Below, one piece after another: positions 31,165 through 41,889 of a stretch of DNA of 64,000 nt; positions within the stretch are counted from its first letter, which is position 1; every line of letters starts with the position of its first letter. The notes below the pieces were generated by a model. That model was given only the letters and a program-made list of their open reading frames with translations. It did not search any database and was not told the DNA's origin. The DNA is from Bactericera cockerelli (Eukaryota; Arthropoda; Insecta; Hemiptera; Triozidae), in assembly GCA_024516035.1 (NCBI GenBank), contig CM044964.1, positions 5,351,160-5,415,159 on the forward strand. The letters are read 5' to 3'. The position numbers and the translations under genes are program-made.

Positions 31165-31435
31165 TACCGAACTCGGTAGCTTGATCGATAAGCCGGCGGT
31201 TTAAGTCCCGGTTTCAGCGTAGATTTAGTAAAGCGAGTTTGAGTAGTTGGGATACACGAAAGTGATTAACACAAATACATAAAAAAATATATCATATTTG
31301 TGTTCATCACTTTCGTTATATCACAACTACTCAAACTCGATTTACTAAATGTACGCTAAAACCGGGACTTGAACTATCCGACCTCCAGGTTACTAGTCCA
31401 CTGCCTTATCGATCAAGCTACAAGGTCGGGTTACG
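31165..31435. mobile_element. Two SINE B copies tail to tail (inverted pair)
   Basis: Copy 2 (plus, 31165-31283) reads GGTAGCTTGATCGATAAG, GTTTAAGTCCCGG, GTAAAGCGAGTTTGAGTAGT and ends ACACAAATAC. Copy 3 (minus, from about 31297) is its reverse complement, ending AGCTACAAGGTCGGG. Copy 2 lacks about 20 bp of the anticodon region. The pair can fold into a hairpin with arms of about 110 bp. Confidence 0.9.
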
Positions 31436-32290
31436 AAAATATAAAATAATATAAGTAAAATACCTATAAAAAAGAGACAATGAAGAAATAGAAGATGAGA
31501 TGGACCATTTTACAACAATCCTTTTAACTAAAAGGGATCTCGTATAAAAGTTTACGATTTCTAATATTGATAGGCAAACTAATTATGAAAAAGATAATCT
31601 GCCTCTTAAGTTATATGGAATAAAGCAAAAAATAAACTCTTTGTGTTTGAAAAATAATAATCAAAATACAGCCGATGTCCATGACAAGATGAAAACAACC
31701 GATTTTTGAAGTTATGCAACATAATAATATGACTATTTTTAACGTTTATCCATTCACTTTTTTAGTTTTTTTTCTCAATTATATGATTTGTGAGGCAGAA
31801 AAGAATTGTAATCTCATCTTTTATTTTGCTCATTTGTAAAAATGAATGGTAAATAAATTAAAAAAAAAGAAATTACCCCTCCTCTTAAAAAAAAAAATAT
31901 ATTTTTACAAGTTTTTTTTAGAATTATTGGGTAGTAATGGGTGAATTGGGTAGGCTGTTTTCGACTACCGTGCCGTCAGCGAAGAGGTCCCCGATAGGCA
32001 AGCACAGAAACTTCCTGCCTATTTTGGTCGTAAAATAGTGCTCCTTCGTTTTACGATCTTCACAATAAATTTCATAATAATATTATGATTTTTGATAGAG
32101 ACATAAATTGTGTATTGTTGGATGCTATTCCTGATATAAATTATACATAATAAATTATTTTCGAAAGTCGTATAATATTATGAGAGAACTGCCATGCAAT
32201 TCTAAATGCTTGACAGATAGAGAACGTTTGGAACCTTTCTGGTTGCGTTCATATATAATGTATTTTTTCCTAATTTTTTTTCCTTGAAAA
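31436..32290. other. AT-rich unique DNA
   Basis: Nothing recognised. Confidence 0.4.
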
Positions 32291-32978
32291 TCTCCTCATC
32301 CTATTCCTTATTCTCTTTCTCCACCTGCTTCTTCTTTTTCTCCTCTCTCATCTCCACTCATTCTCCTTCTCCTTTTTGTGCTCCACTTTCTGCTCATTCT
32401 TCTCCTCCTCTTCTTCCTTATCCTTATTATTCACCTGCTCATTCTCCTCCTTCTTCTTACTCCTCCTCCTCCTCCTCCCAGTCTTCCTGTTCCTCTTTTT
32501 CCTCTTCCTCTTCCTCCTTCTTCCTCTCCTGTTCCTCCTTCTTGTTACTCCTCCTCCCCTACTCCTCCTGTTCCTCTTCTTCCTTATTCTTACTCCTCTT
32601 TCTCCTCTTGCTTCTCTTCCTCTTTCTTCTTCCTCTTCCTCCCCCTAGTCCTCCTGTTCCTCTTTCTTCTCTTCTTCCTTTTTCTTATCCTCCTCCTTCT
32701 CTTTGTGCTCTTGGTCTTTCCTTTTCTGCTCCGCTTCAATCTGTTTCTCCCGTCTTTTCTCTGACTAATCTTCTTCCTCTCAATCATCCTTATCCCCTTC
32801 TCCCTCTACTCTCTTCACATTTGAGCAGTTTATTTTTATTTGATAATATTATATTATTTTTCAAAGTGGAAAACACTCCTTCTCCTTCTATCTCTTTCAC
32901 TCTCTCTCCTTCTCTCTCTCTCTCTCTTTCTCTTTATACTTCTCAATCAATCTCTATCACTCTGTCTCTCCTTCCCAC

Positions 32979-33017
<39 letters not shown>

Positions 33018-33605
33018 ATCTCCCTGTCTTCCCCCCCACTCTTTTTCTCTATATACTTCTCAATCAATCTCTATCTCTTTGTCTCTTCCTCCCAATCTAT
33101 CTCTCTCTCCCTCTCTTCCTCCCACTTCTTCTCTCTCTATACTTCTCAATCAATATTTATCTTTTGGTCTTTCCCTCCCTCTGTGTCTCTCTCTCTCTAT
33201 TCTATCTCTCTGTCTATCCCCCAACTCTCTCTCTCTATACTTTCAATCAATCTCTATCTCTTAGTCTCTCCCTCCCAATCTAGCTCTCTCTCCCTCCCAC
33301 CCCTTCTCTTTATCTCTCTCTATCTCTCTGTCTTCCCCCACTCTCTCTGTCTATATTTCTCAATCAATCTCTATCTCTTAGTCTCTCCCTCCCAACCTAT
33401 CTTTCTCTCTCCCTCTGTCCCCCTCCCACTCTTTCTCTCTATACTTCTCAATCAATCTCTATCTCTTTGTCTCTCCCTCCCAATCTATCTCCCTCTCTCT
33501 CCCTTCCACCCTCTGTCTCTCTCTCTCTATACTTCTCAATCAATTTCTATCTCTTTGTCTCTCCCTCCCACTCTCTATCTCCTTCTCTCCCTTCCTCCAT
33601 TTTCC
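32291..33605 (+). repeat. Polypyrimidine region with ~85-115 bp tandem repeat
   Basis: 32291-32810 is (TCC)n/(CTT)n-rich. From about 32936 the unit beginning TATACTTCTCAATCAATCTC recurs seven times (near 32936, 33052, 33138, 33235, 33352, 33441, 33528) with variable spacing. The 326-codon frame across it is low-complexity and not a gene. Confidence 0.9.
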
Positions 33606-33834
33606 ATTTGAGTACACCTGTCTGCGAATCTCTCCATTTTAGTCACTGACGGTTGACGGCTTCGCGTATTCAAATTTCCCCCTTTGACGTTTATTGGCTT
33701 TCAATATTGCAATAATATTGCTATTCTCTCAGAATTATTGAGCACTCTGCAAGTAGCGGAAAAAGTGAGACCCAAAACACGTGTGCCAAATAAAAGATAC
33801 CCGAATTCGAGCGGTATCTGTTCGACACGCGTCT

Positions 33835-34019
33835 GTCCCGGTAGCTCAGTGGTACTGGTATTCCAGTAGTGGCGGGTTCGAAACTCAGCCGGGACATGAC
33901 AAGTTATCCTCCCATTTGGAATTTTTATCACATAATATTACGTCTTGGGCTTGCTGCTTGAATAATGGGACTTAATAGTCCCAATCGGGCAGTATAAATA
34001 AGGCGATATTATTATTATG
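33835..34019 (+). mobile_element. SINE A copy 4 with deletion in head
   Basis: GTCCCGGTAGCTCAGTGGTA then, after loss of about 20 bp, GGCGGGTTCGAAACTC (B box). The full body and TTATTATTAT tail are present. Confidence 0.85.
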
Positions 34020-34088
34020 GCAGGGGTTCTCAGCTGATATCCTCTCCTTCAATCTGCTGGTTTTGGAAGACACTGGCAGGAGGGTACC

Positions 34089-34126
34089 AAAGTCAGTATC
34101 TTCATTTAAATAAAGATACTGACTTT
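34089..34126. repeat. 38-bp near-perfect palindrome
   Basis: AAAGTCAGTATCTT (34089-34102) and AAGATACTGACTTT (34113-34126) around CATTTAAATA. Only one internal pair mismatches. Confidence 0.95.
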
Positions 34127-34616
34127 TATTATTGGAGTGTTTCTCATTTATTTAAATGGTACAAAGTATTTTATCCATGGGCTTAACAGCAAACATAGAC
34201 AAATATCAGGTTGAGTTTGGAGGAGGAGTGAATCTTCAGAAGCTTAGAACTTTTCTCACAATGCTGCATGTTTATTATTATTATCTTTGAGGCTGAGGGG
34301 ATCTAGATTACACCCAGGTGTAGTTATGGATTAATCGAAGATGGAGCAGGAGTACCTTTTTAAAATATTGTTACATGTTTTATCAATTTTATGAATATTT
34401 AAAAATAAAAAGTAGCTGTGATATTTCCCGAGTGGATACACAACACTCGTAGAATCCTGGAAGAATAAAGTTTGACGTGATTGAAAAGTCTATGGATACG
34501 AAAAAATAAAAAATCTTTGAAAAGATTACTCCATTTAATTTATCGACCTCCAAAGAAATGTTAGGTATATGTAATATTTATAATTATTATAAAACTAGGA
34601 TTCTTTAAATATTTAT

Positions 34617-34653
<37 letters not shown>

Positions 34654-34669
34654 ATTTATCGTCCTCACA
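34127..34669. other. AT-rich DNA with long poly(A)
   Basis: A run of about 34 A residues (34619-34652) is flanked on both sides by ATTTATC, so it may be the tail of an insertion. No body was identified. Confidence 0.45.
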
Positions 34670-34793
34670 ATAAGGCAGCGGACTTGTAACCTGGAGGTCG
34701 GTGGTTCAAGTCCCGGTCTCGATGTGGAATAAGTCAAGCGTGTTTGAGTAGTTGTGATACCACGAAAGTGATGAACACAAATATGATATAACT
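34670..34793 (+). mobile_element. SINE B copy 4, 5'-truncated
   Basis: AAGGCAGCGGACTTGTAACC, GGTGGTTCAAGTCCCGG (B box), GTTTGAGTAGTTGTGATACC, and tail GATGAACACAAATATG. Confidence 0.85.
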
Positions 34794-34799
34794 ACTTCA

Positions 34800-35385
34800 T
34801 TGAATTTCTAATATTAGAAACGAAATTATTGTGCTAGGTTTTTTTTTTTTTCCGATTTTAATTTTTTTTTTTTTCATAATTTCTCTCTATATCCAACGAA
34901 CATGAAAATTGTTCCCTCTCTGCCAGTAAGATGGAACACTTTGACCTTTCATTTGGAAAGCGATTCGCATCGCGTCCCGTCGTCCTCTGAAATCATTGAC
35001 CTTTGCGAAGAGCGCGCCTTCCGTGAAATTGAATACGCCTTCATAAATCGAGATAAAATAGGGGAACAGGGAGGGGTAAATAAAGTGAGGGGGAGGGGGG
35101 GGGGGAGAGGAGGAGTTGAGGAATAATGCGGGAAGGAGTGAATGAATAGGGGAGATGAGGGGCGGAAAAAAGGAGAGGGGAGTAGTAGGGAAGGGATAGT
35201 ATGAAAAGGGGGTAGATTTGAGTATGAGCGGGGGCAGAAGAAATGGTGCATTGATAGATAATGGGCGGAGTGAGGGAGAGAGGTAGTATGAGAGGGGGAG
35301 GAGATTTGAGCGAGAGAGGGAGGGTGAACAACTGGTATATTGAGATAACATAGGGAGTTGGTTTACGGAGAGGGAGGGGTTGGGT
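34800..35385. other. Unique segment then purine-rich DNA
   Basis: 34915-35045 is compositionally balanced (GCGATTCGCATCGCGTCC) with no gene seen. 35060-35385 is G/A-rich. Confidence 0.45.
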
Positions 35386-35480
35386 TACAAAGAGGAAGGG
35401 GTTCCAGGGAGGAAGGGGTTCCAGGGAGGAAGGGGTTCCAGGGAGGAAGAGGTTCCAGGGAGGAAGGGGTTCCAGGGAGA
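35386..35480 (+). repeat. 17-bp minisatellite
   Basis: Unit GAGGAAGGGGTTCCAGG repeated about 5-6 times with one AAGAGG variant. Confidence 0.9.
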
Positions 35481-35492
35481 GAAGGGGTGAAG

Positions 35493-35690
35493 GAGAGAAA
35501 TAATGGTAAGGGATGCGATTTGGGGACAACTATCGAGTTGAACAGAGGAGGGGAGAAGGAGAGAAATAATGGTAAGGGATGAGATTTGGGGACAGCTATC
35601 GAGTTGAACAGAGGAGGGGAGAAGGAGAGAAATAATGGTAAGGGATGAGATTTGGGGACAACTATCGAGTTGAACAGAGGAGGGAGAACT
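35493..35690 (+). repeat. 66-bp tandem repeat, three copies
   Basis: Unit opens GAGAGAAATAATGGTAAGGG and includes GGGGACAGCTATCGAGTTG. Copies differ at only a few bases. Confidence 0.95.
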
Positions 35691-35809
35691 TGGGGTTCAT
35701 GTACATCTAGTACAACTTCTCACTTTTCTGTTTATACTGGGTGCAGAATTGATGTGGAGGGAGGGAAGATTGAGGTGATTCTCAGGAAGTCCTGTCAAAA
35801 TGGATAGGG

Positions 35810-36017
35810 TTATTATTATTATTATTATTATTATTATTTTACACATTATTTGATATAAATGGACATAATATACAATGAAAATAATTATTTAAACAATGAA
35901 AAAAATGGAAACAATATATACAATAATATATGAAAAAGAATAGAAAAATTTATAAAAAGATATGTCTTAACTAAAGGGCTGGGTTATTGCCGATGGCAAT
36001 CTCTTCCACCCAACCCT
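35810..36017 (-). mobile_element. LINE 3'-end family G, copy 2
   Basis: On the minus strand it starts GGGTTGGGTGGAAGAG, with the hairpin ATTGCCATCGGCAAT, CTTTAGTTAAGACATA, ATTATGTCCATTTATATCA and a (TAA)n-like tail. Confidence 0.75.
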
Positions 36018-36140
36018 TTGATTTGGGGTTGGGTAGAATTTGGGTTAGATTTGGGGGGAGGGGGGTGGAATCGGCTGATGGAAAATGTCCAAAAATGATT
36101 ATTAAATAAGTTTGTATTTCTATTTGGAAATATTATCACA

Positions 36141-36252
36141 AAACCTCCTGATTTGAGATAGATAGTCAGGACGAGGGTTTTACCCTATATTCGCCGGTAA
36201 TTGTACCAGATACCCACATGAACCTCAATCAGCCTGGGTTGGGACGGAAAAA
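36141..36252 (-). mobile_element. SINE C body fragment
   Basis: GTCAGGACGAGGGTTTTACC, ATACCCACATGAACCTCA and CAGCCTGGGTTGGGACGG (plus strand) match the SINE C body in reverse. Confidence 0.65.
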
Positions 36253-36554
36253 TAAATATGCTTAAATATCATCCAACTTTATGATAATTAATATTATGAT
36301 TATATTGTAAAAAAAAAAAAAAAATATCCTCCTACTTATACATTATTAAAAAAAGTATTCCTGCGTAAAGTTCATAATCTAAGACTTTTACAAAAACGTC
36401 GCATTAGGGGAGCATTGAAAATTTTGAGTGATATAGGCATGAGACAGGTGTCAAAAAAGGTGGGTTGGGTGATAGCAACCGCTACACCTGATCAAGAATA
36501 TTTTACTTTTTAATATTGAAATTGTGAGTTTCTTGCGAATGGAGGGTGAATTAC

Positions 36555-36577
36555 CTCGTCTTCGAGTTGAAGACGAG
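36555..36577. repeat. Short perfect hairpin
   Basis: CTCGTCTTC-GAGTT-GAAGACGAG; a 9-bp stem with 5-nt loop, just upstream of the LINE 3' end copy G3. Confidence 0.8.
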
Positions 36578-36610
36578 AATAAACTCTGATATAACAATGA
36601 GAAGTCAAAT

Positions 36611-36800
36611 AAGGGTTGCGTGGAAGAGATTGCCATAGGCAATAACCCCGCTCTTTAGTTAGGAGATAATTATATGTCTATGTATATTTTGTTTTTTTTT
36701 GTTTTTTTTTTCTTGTTTATATTATTAATATTGTTAATTTTATATTTAATTTTTACCATTATTTGTCCCTACATATATACATAATATTATCTACTAATAA
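36611..36800 (+). mobile_element. LINE 3'-end family G, copy 3
   Basis: AGGGTTGCGTGGAAGAGATT, hairpin ATTGCCATAGGCAAT, AACCCCGCTCTTTAGTTAGG, and an AT-rich end with CTAATAAAGACTTTC. Confidence 0.75.
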
Positions 36801-36829
36801 AGACTTTCTATATATATAAAATAATGTTC

Positions 36830-36965
36830 AAAAAGATGCGGAGAAAGCTGGAATCAATCCAGAAACATGGATGGTTAATTGGTTATAGCTCAGAATCGAA
36901 TTCAATGGAAGCAAGCTGTTGAGCAGGCATTTGGTCGTCTAGGCCCTAGTGGCCCTAGTCACGGA
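36830..36965 (+). pseudogene. LINE C-terminal remnant (repeat L)
   Basis: One frame gives AQNRIQWKQAVEQAFGRLGP, resembling the C-terminal AQDRxxWxxxVxxA block of RTE-like LINE ORFs. A second, stop-containing copy is at 60015-60150. Only this end is present. Confidence 0.45.
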
Positions 36966-36987
36966 TAAATAAGTAAAATAAATAAAG

Positions 36988-37125
36988 TTATCATATACCT
37001 ATGTGTTAATATCACAACTACTCAAACTCGCTTCACTAAATCTACGCTGAAATCGAGACTTAAACCACCGACCTCCACAGGTTACAAGTCTGGCGCCTTA
37101 TCGATCAAGCTACTGAGGTCCGTGG
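36988..37125 (-). mobile_element. SINE B copy 5
   Basis: Plus strand shows the reverse complement: CACAACTACTCAAACTCGC, CTACGCTGAAATCGAGAC, AGGTTACAAGTCTGGCGCC and TTATCGATCAAGCTACTGAG. Confidence 0.85.
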
Positions 37126-37252
37126 CTGGTAAAACAATATAAAACATGTAAATTAGACCAGTGTGGATGGCACATTGATTCATGTTAGTCGTTCTCGTTC
37201 TGTCACTAAAGTTAAGCAACGTCCAGCGAGGTTAGGTCTAAGAGGTTAGACT

Positions 37253-38366
37253 ATTTTTTTTTTTTTTTTTTTTTAGTACTTTCTTTATTAATTCAAAATA
37301 CAATTTGGTATAACAATATAATATACACATAAATATATACAAATGAAATGAAATGAAAAATATGAAAGTTATTATAGCCCTTTCAACATAATGCTGGTGT
37401 TGGGCTATACAAACATGATGACAACAAAAAAATAAAAAAAACCAATGGAATGATATTAATGAAAGTTATTAATGAAATGATTAGTGATTTATAAAATGAA
37501 ACTATTGAGGAAAAATTAAATAAGAAATAAAATTAAATAAAGTATATAGAATATGTACAAGTATAGTTATGGGGAAGATAATTATGTTAAGTAATGGGTA
37601 AAATATTTTTAATAGTCAGTTTTGATGTTTTAATAAATTCTTTTGTCTTGTATTTTAGTATTAGTGGTTTGCCTTTGTATTGTTTTATATCTGTTGGTAT
37701 AAGGTTGAAGAGTTTTTGTCCTAAATAATAAAAGTGTCTTTGTGTTAGTGATTTGTGTGTCCGTCTTATTGCTACTTGTCCAGATTGTCTTGTGTTGTAT
37801 TGATTTATGTTTTGAGTCCAGTAATGTTCATATTTAATTGAGTATAGTGTCAGTTTATAGAAATATAATTCTGTCAAGGTAAAAACGTCAAATAGAGTAT
37901 AAAGTGTGTCCGTATTGAAAAGTCGGTCTTTGTTCATGATAACCCTAATAGTAATGTTTTGACTACGTCTTAGTGGGTCAGTTGTATTGTTGTAAGCTGC
38001 ACCCCATGAGCATATGCAATATTGTAGAAGAGATTGAACAAAAGAATGATATACCATACGCAGGATTTTAATGCTGCAAACTCTTCTCAAATTGTTGAAT
38101 ATGAACATGAGGTAGCGTAGTTTTTTCTGTAAGTTCTGTACGTGATTTTTCCATTTAAGGTGTTGGTCTATAGTTACTCCTAGGTATCGTACTGCTGTAA
38201 GTTTCTGTAAAGTGATTGTTTGGTCAGTTGATGTTTGTATGGTAAGAGAGAGATTAGAAGGTGGTTGTCCAATTGAAGTGATAGAAAATGTCATGTAGTA
38301 TGTTTTTGTCAAGTTCAATTGTAAGGACATTGTAGAGTACCAGTGGTTGATGTTTTTCAAGTCAGA
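37253..38366 (-). mobile_element. 5'-truncated LINE with poly(A) tail
   Basis: Minus strand: RT C-terminal part, stop at 37587, about 310 bp of 3' UTR and a 20-nt A tail (T at 37255-37275). Truncated at the 5' end near 38366. The 3' UTR has the hairpin AGCCC...GGGCT around GCCCAACACCAGCATTATG. Confidence 0.85.
37587..38360 (-). pseudogene. LINE reverse transcriptase C-terminal part
   Basis: 257 residues, open throughout. LTKTYYMTFS follows where the palm would end; LTAVRYLGVTIDQHLKWKNH is the thumb-proximal block, then YHSFVQSLLQYCICSWGAA. The C-terminal region shows QYNTRQSGQVAIRRTHKSL and GQKLFNLIPTDIK. The catalytic palm and endonuclease are missing because of 5' truncation. The frame shows no stop or frameshift, so the insertion is fairly young. 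Confidence 0.85.
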
Positions 38367-38455
38367 AACCTACGTGGCTTTTCTCTGCCCAACCCAGGCT
38401 GGGAGGTTAACGTAGGACTTTGAAGGGCTGTAGGTAAAAGGTATCTTAACACTTA

Positions 38456-39310
38456 AAATTAGTTATTTTCTAAGATCTAGATAATTATGATTTTATCACT
38501 TTTTTTGAAGATGTTAAATACCAAAACATACCACTAATTATTAGTAGTAACATAAAGCTGGTATTTATGTTTTGTTTAGTCAGAAGCACTATCTATTTTT
38601 AACCAATTTTAACAAACTAAGCTTCCTCTTTAATATATTATACTTTATTTTATTTTCTCCACATTCTTTTCCTCCTAATTCTCCTCCTCCTCTTTCTCCT
38701 ACTCCTCTTTCTCCCATTTCTTTCTTCTCCTCCTCCTCTTCTTATATTTTCTTTACTTCTTCTTCCTCTTTACCTCAATCTTCTTTATTTCCCACCATCC
38801 ATATTCTTATCTTCTTTCACTTTTCGATTTTTCCCGAGAATTGTTGAAAAGTTTGTACAGAGTCTTAATTTTTCTTGGAACTGTTTTTTCTATCTATCTT
38901 TTTCTCTCTCTTGGTTTTTTCCCTCTCGAAGAGTTTTTTTCATCCCTTTTCTCTCCCTCCTCATTTCTCTTTCTCGCCCGTTCTTTTTCTTCGTCTCTCT
39001 CTCTCTTTCTCTTTCTCTCTCTTAATCTTACTCCTTGTTATCTCTTACTCCTAATTGTTGCCTCTTTTCATCATTACCTATAACTATATGGTGTGAATAA
39101 TAATCTCTTTCTTTGTATAGGCGTTCTTCACACCTCGGCCGAGGTGTTTGATAATAATTCTGTGTTCGTAAGATAGGTATAGATACCTCACTCACGGTGG
39201 TGGAAGGATTATATGGACGCCTAGATCCAATGTTTAGGCTCCTTTCATGTCCATACGATGTAAAAAAAAAAACCAATAAAACAATTTATAATATTATCAA
39301 ATTCAATCAA
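38456..39310 (+). repeat. AT-rich DNA then pyrimidine-rich tract
   Basis: 38456-38640 has nothing recognised. 38645-39035 is CT/TCC-rich. 39060-39290 is unique DNA containing CCTCGGCCGAGG, a 12-bp palindrome at 39135-39146. Confidence 0.6.
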
Positions 39311-39640
39311 AATCTTTCTCTTCCTCTCTCTGTCGCTCCTTCTATCTCGCTCCTCTTTAACTCTCATACTCAGATTACTCAGTCTCTCTCTTTTATCCCC
39401 CCCCTCTCACTCTTTTTCTCTATCACTCCTTCTCACTCTCTCTATCTTTCCATCTCTCTCTCCTTCTTTTTCTCTCCGCCATTATCTCCCCCCACTCCTT
39501 ACAAAATTTCTCTACCACCTCACTGTTCATGTTTCAAAAGTTGTAATTTTATTTCCTTCCCCCCCCCCCTACCTATCCTTTCCCCTAACCCCTCCCTCCT
39601 CTGCCCCCCCCCCCCCTCACCTCGCGTCTCGTCCTCAAAA
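39311..39640 (+). repeat. C/T-rich tract with C homopolymers
   Basis: CT-rich, with runs of 8-12 C near 39561 and 39604. A (TTATAC)n stretch lies at about 39724-39744. Confidence 0.85.
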
Positions 39641-39898
39641 ACTTTCGCTAATCTTATGTACCTACTAAACTGTTGGCATAATGGGACTACCTGTCTTGCG
39701 CTGACAGTCTAAATAAAGCACTACTTATACTTATACTTATACTTTTCATAAAATAAATGTAGTGTCAAAAAAATAATTCACATCGCAACTACTCCACAAG
39801 AATGCTTTCAAAAATACGAAACACGTGTTTTTCCAACTTACTTTAATTCTGAACTTTGTCTACAGAGTGTTCAAAAAATTCTGCCATTGGACTTCAGT

Positions 39899-40100
39899 CA
39901 GTTAAGTGGCAGAGAATGCCTAAGGCATTAACTTCGCCCCGGATTACAATACATTGTACATATATTATATAAATTTAATTATTTTTTTTATATATATCTT
40001 ATTATATTTTGTAAATATTGTTAATTTTTTTCTTATCTTTGTTCATAATTTGATGTTGTTTGTATTGTATAAAAAATAAAGTGTAAACAAATAAAAAATA
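39899..40100 (+). mobile_element. LINE 3'-end family F, copy 2
   Basis: CAGTTAAGTGGCAGAGAATG, hairpin AATGCCTAAGGCATT, AACTTCGCCCCGGATTACAA, and an AT-rich end with AAAGTGTAAACAAATAAA. Confidence 0.8.
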
Positions 40101-40212
40101 AAAGAATTTTAATCTGATAAATGTCACCTCTCTCTTCTTTCTTTCGTACTTTGTCTGCTCTCGGACCTAGGTCGTTTCAAGGGTAGCTTTCTATCCAATG
40201 GGCTTTACCGAA

Positions 40213-40362
40213 AAAGACCGACCTAAATGGCTTGATCGATAAGGCAGCGGACTTGTAACCTGGAATTCGGTGGTTCAATTCCCGGTTTCAGTGTAGATTT
40301 GGTAAAGCGAGTTTGAGTAGTTGTGATATCACGAAAGTGATTTACACAAATATGATAACTTT
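40213..40362 (+). mobile_element. SINE B copy 6, best preserved
   Basis: AAATGGCTTGATCGATAAGG, CAGCGGACTTGTAACCTGG, GGTGGTTCAATTCCCGG, GGTAAAGCGAGTTTGAGTAG, and tail TTTACACAAATATGATA. Confidence 0.85.
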
Positions 40363-40795
40363 TAACTTAACATTTTTTTTTTTTTTTTTACCGAAAAAGT
40401 TTTTATAGGCTCAGGCTTTTTATTTTCCGATAAATCTCTATAATATTAGAAATCGGAAGTAATGCGTGTGTTTCTTTGTCACTGTTATTCCTATGTATTT
40501 GGGTGGGATTCTCGCATATGTATATGTTTGTATTTCCAGGATTGCTCACATATTACTAGTCAAACTCACATATTTCCAGTCGAACTCACATATTTCCAGG
40601 ATAGCTCGACTACCAGTCTCTCTGAAACCATTCGGACGAAAACAGTGTTTAAACAATGACGCGTAATAATATTTATAATTGTTAAGCGTATTATGAGCGG
40701 AATAAACCTGCCATCATTTTAAGCTGATGGAAGTTTTCAAAATTAAATAAATCATAAGTAAACGGGTGTAATGGACCCTAATATTTTAATGACCT
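40363..40795. other. Unique DNA with short triplication
   Basis: TCACATATTTCCAG-like units repeat three to four times at 40535-40602. Nothing else recognised. Confidence 0.5.
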
Positions 40796-41480
40796 CCCTT
40801 TTTTCTCTCTCTTTCTCTTTCTCTCCCTCTCTATCTCTTACACACGCACACACTCTCTTTTTATCTCTCTCTCTCTATCTCTGTCTCTCTCCCTCTATTC
40901 TTCTCTTACTGTCTCTCCTATCTCTTTCCATATCTTTTCTATCTCCCATTCAATCTCTCTCTCTCTCTCTTTTTTATCTCTCTCTCTCTCTTTCCCTTCT
41001 CTCTTTTATTTCCTCTTTATGAGATTACTTTCCTCTATTTTCTCTTCCTATCATTTTCTCCTTGTCCTACAAGAGTTTAATTCCCTTAATTCCTCCCTCT
41101 CTCTCTCTCTCACACAGACTACACAATCTACTTTCTTCATATATCTCTCTTTCTTTTTCACTTTCTCTCTCTCTATCTCTTACACACGCACACTCTCTAT
41201 TTTTGTTTCTCTCTCTCTATCTCACATTCTCTGTCGCTCCTATCTCTTTTCATCTCTTTTCTATCTCCCATTCCATCTCCCTCTCTTTTACTCTGTTCTC
41301 TTTCATTCCCCTCTTTATCCGATTACTTCTCTCTCTTTTTTCTCTAGCTATCCTTTTCTTCTTGTTCTACAAGAGTTTAATGCCCTTAATTCCTCCCTCT
41401 CACACATAGACTACACAATCTACTTTTTTCATTTCTCTCTTTCTTTTTCTATTTTTCTCTCTCTCTCTCTTTCCTTCTTC
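40796..41480 (+). repeat. Pyrimidine-rich tandem repeat of ~300 bp
   Basis: CTACAAGAGTTTAAT(T/G)CCCTTAATTCC occurs near 41070 and 41368, and CTATCTCTTACACACGCACA near 40832 and 41173, giving a period of about 300-340 bp. The reading frames across it are compositional. Confidence 0.8.
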
Positions 41481-41885
41481 CTTACTTTATTAAATAAACA
41501 AATGTCTTACTTTGTGTTATTATATCACAACTGTAGTAGGTAGCTCAGAATTATAGGACTTTTCCATATCTTTAATATCCCAATATCTTATTTATGCAAA
41601 TTACCATTTTGGTTATAGGTATCTCCGCTCAAAATTTATCTGGTCCACCCTTAGACCCGGGATTTCTGAACCTTATCTTACTAGAAGTATGAATAGTTTT
41701 ATTTATGGTGAAGCACTAGGCTTCTTCAAAACTTTTGTGAGTAGCTCAGCATTACTAAGAGCCTCCTTAACATTTCGAATTATTCTATTACATTAATTTC
41801 TTTTTACTCTGGTAATGCCACCACTGGTCGTTACTCACACAAGTAACTACTCAGTTTTCCTCACGAGGTAAACATTCCTTTCATC
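41481..41885 (-). other. Unique DNA with a SINE J fragment
   Basis: 41818-41875 shares CACTGGTCGTTACTCACAC and TTTTCCTCACGAGGTA with SINE J at 13470. The rest is unrecognised. Confidence 0.5.
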
Positions 41886-41889
41886 CACT

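Larger units (their letters stand above)
37170..38455 (+). mobile_element. 5S-rRNA-headed SINE, copy 2, split by a LINE
   Basis: The head at 37170-37250 (CGTTCTCGTTCTGTCACTAA, AGTTAAGCAACGTCCAGCG, AGGTTAGGTCTAAG) aligns with the central part of 5S rRNA. The body resumes at about 38372 (ACGTGGCTTTTCTCTGCCCA, CCCAGGCTGGGAGGTTAACG), the same body that follows the 5S head at 57081. The interval is a 5'-truncated LINE on the other strand. Confidence 0.65.

Noticed and set aside
32284..33264. 326-codon open frame on the plus strand
   Set aside because: Entirely Ser/Leu/Phe/Pro strings from a pyrimidine tandem repeat; all three frames are open in parts. Not a gene.
39135..39146. Palindrome CCTCGGCCGAGG as a regulatory site
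   Set aside because: Short and isolated; could be chance.
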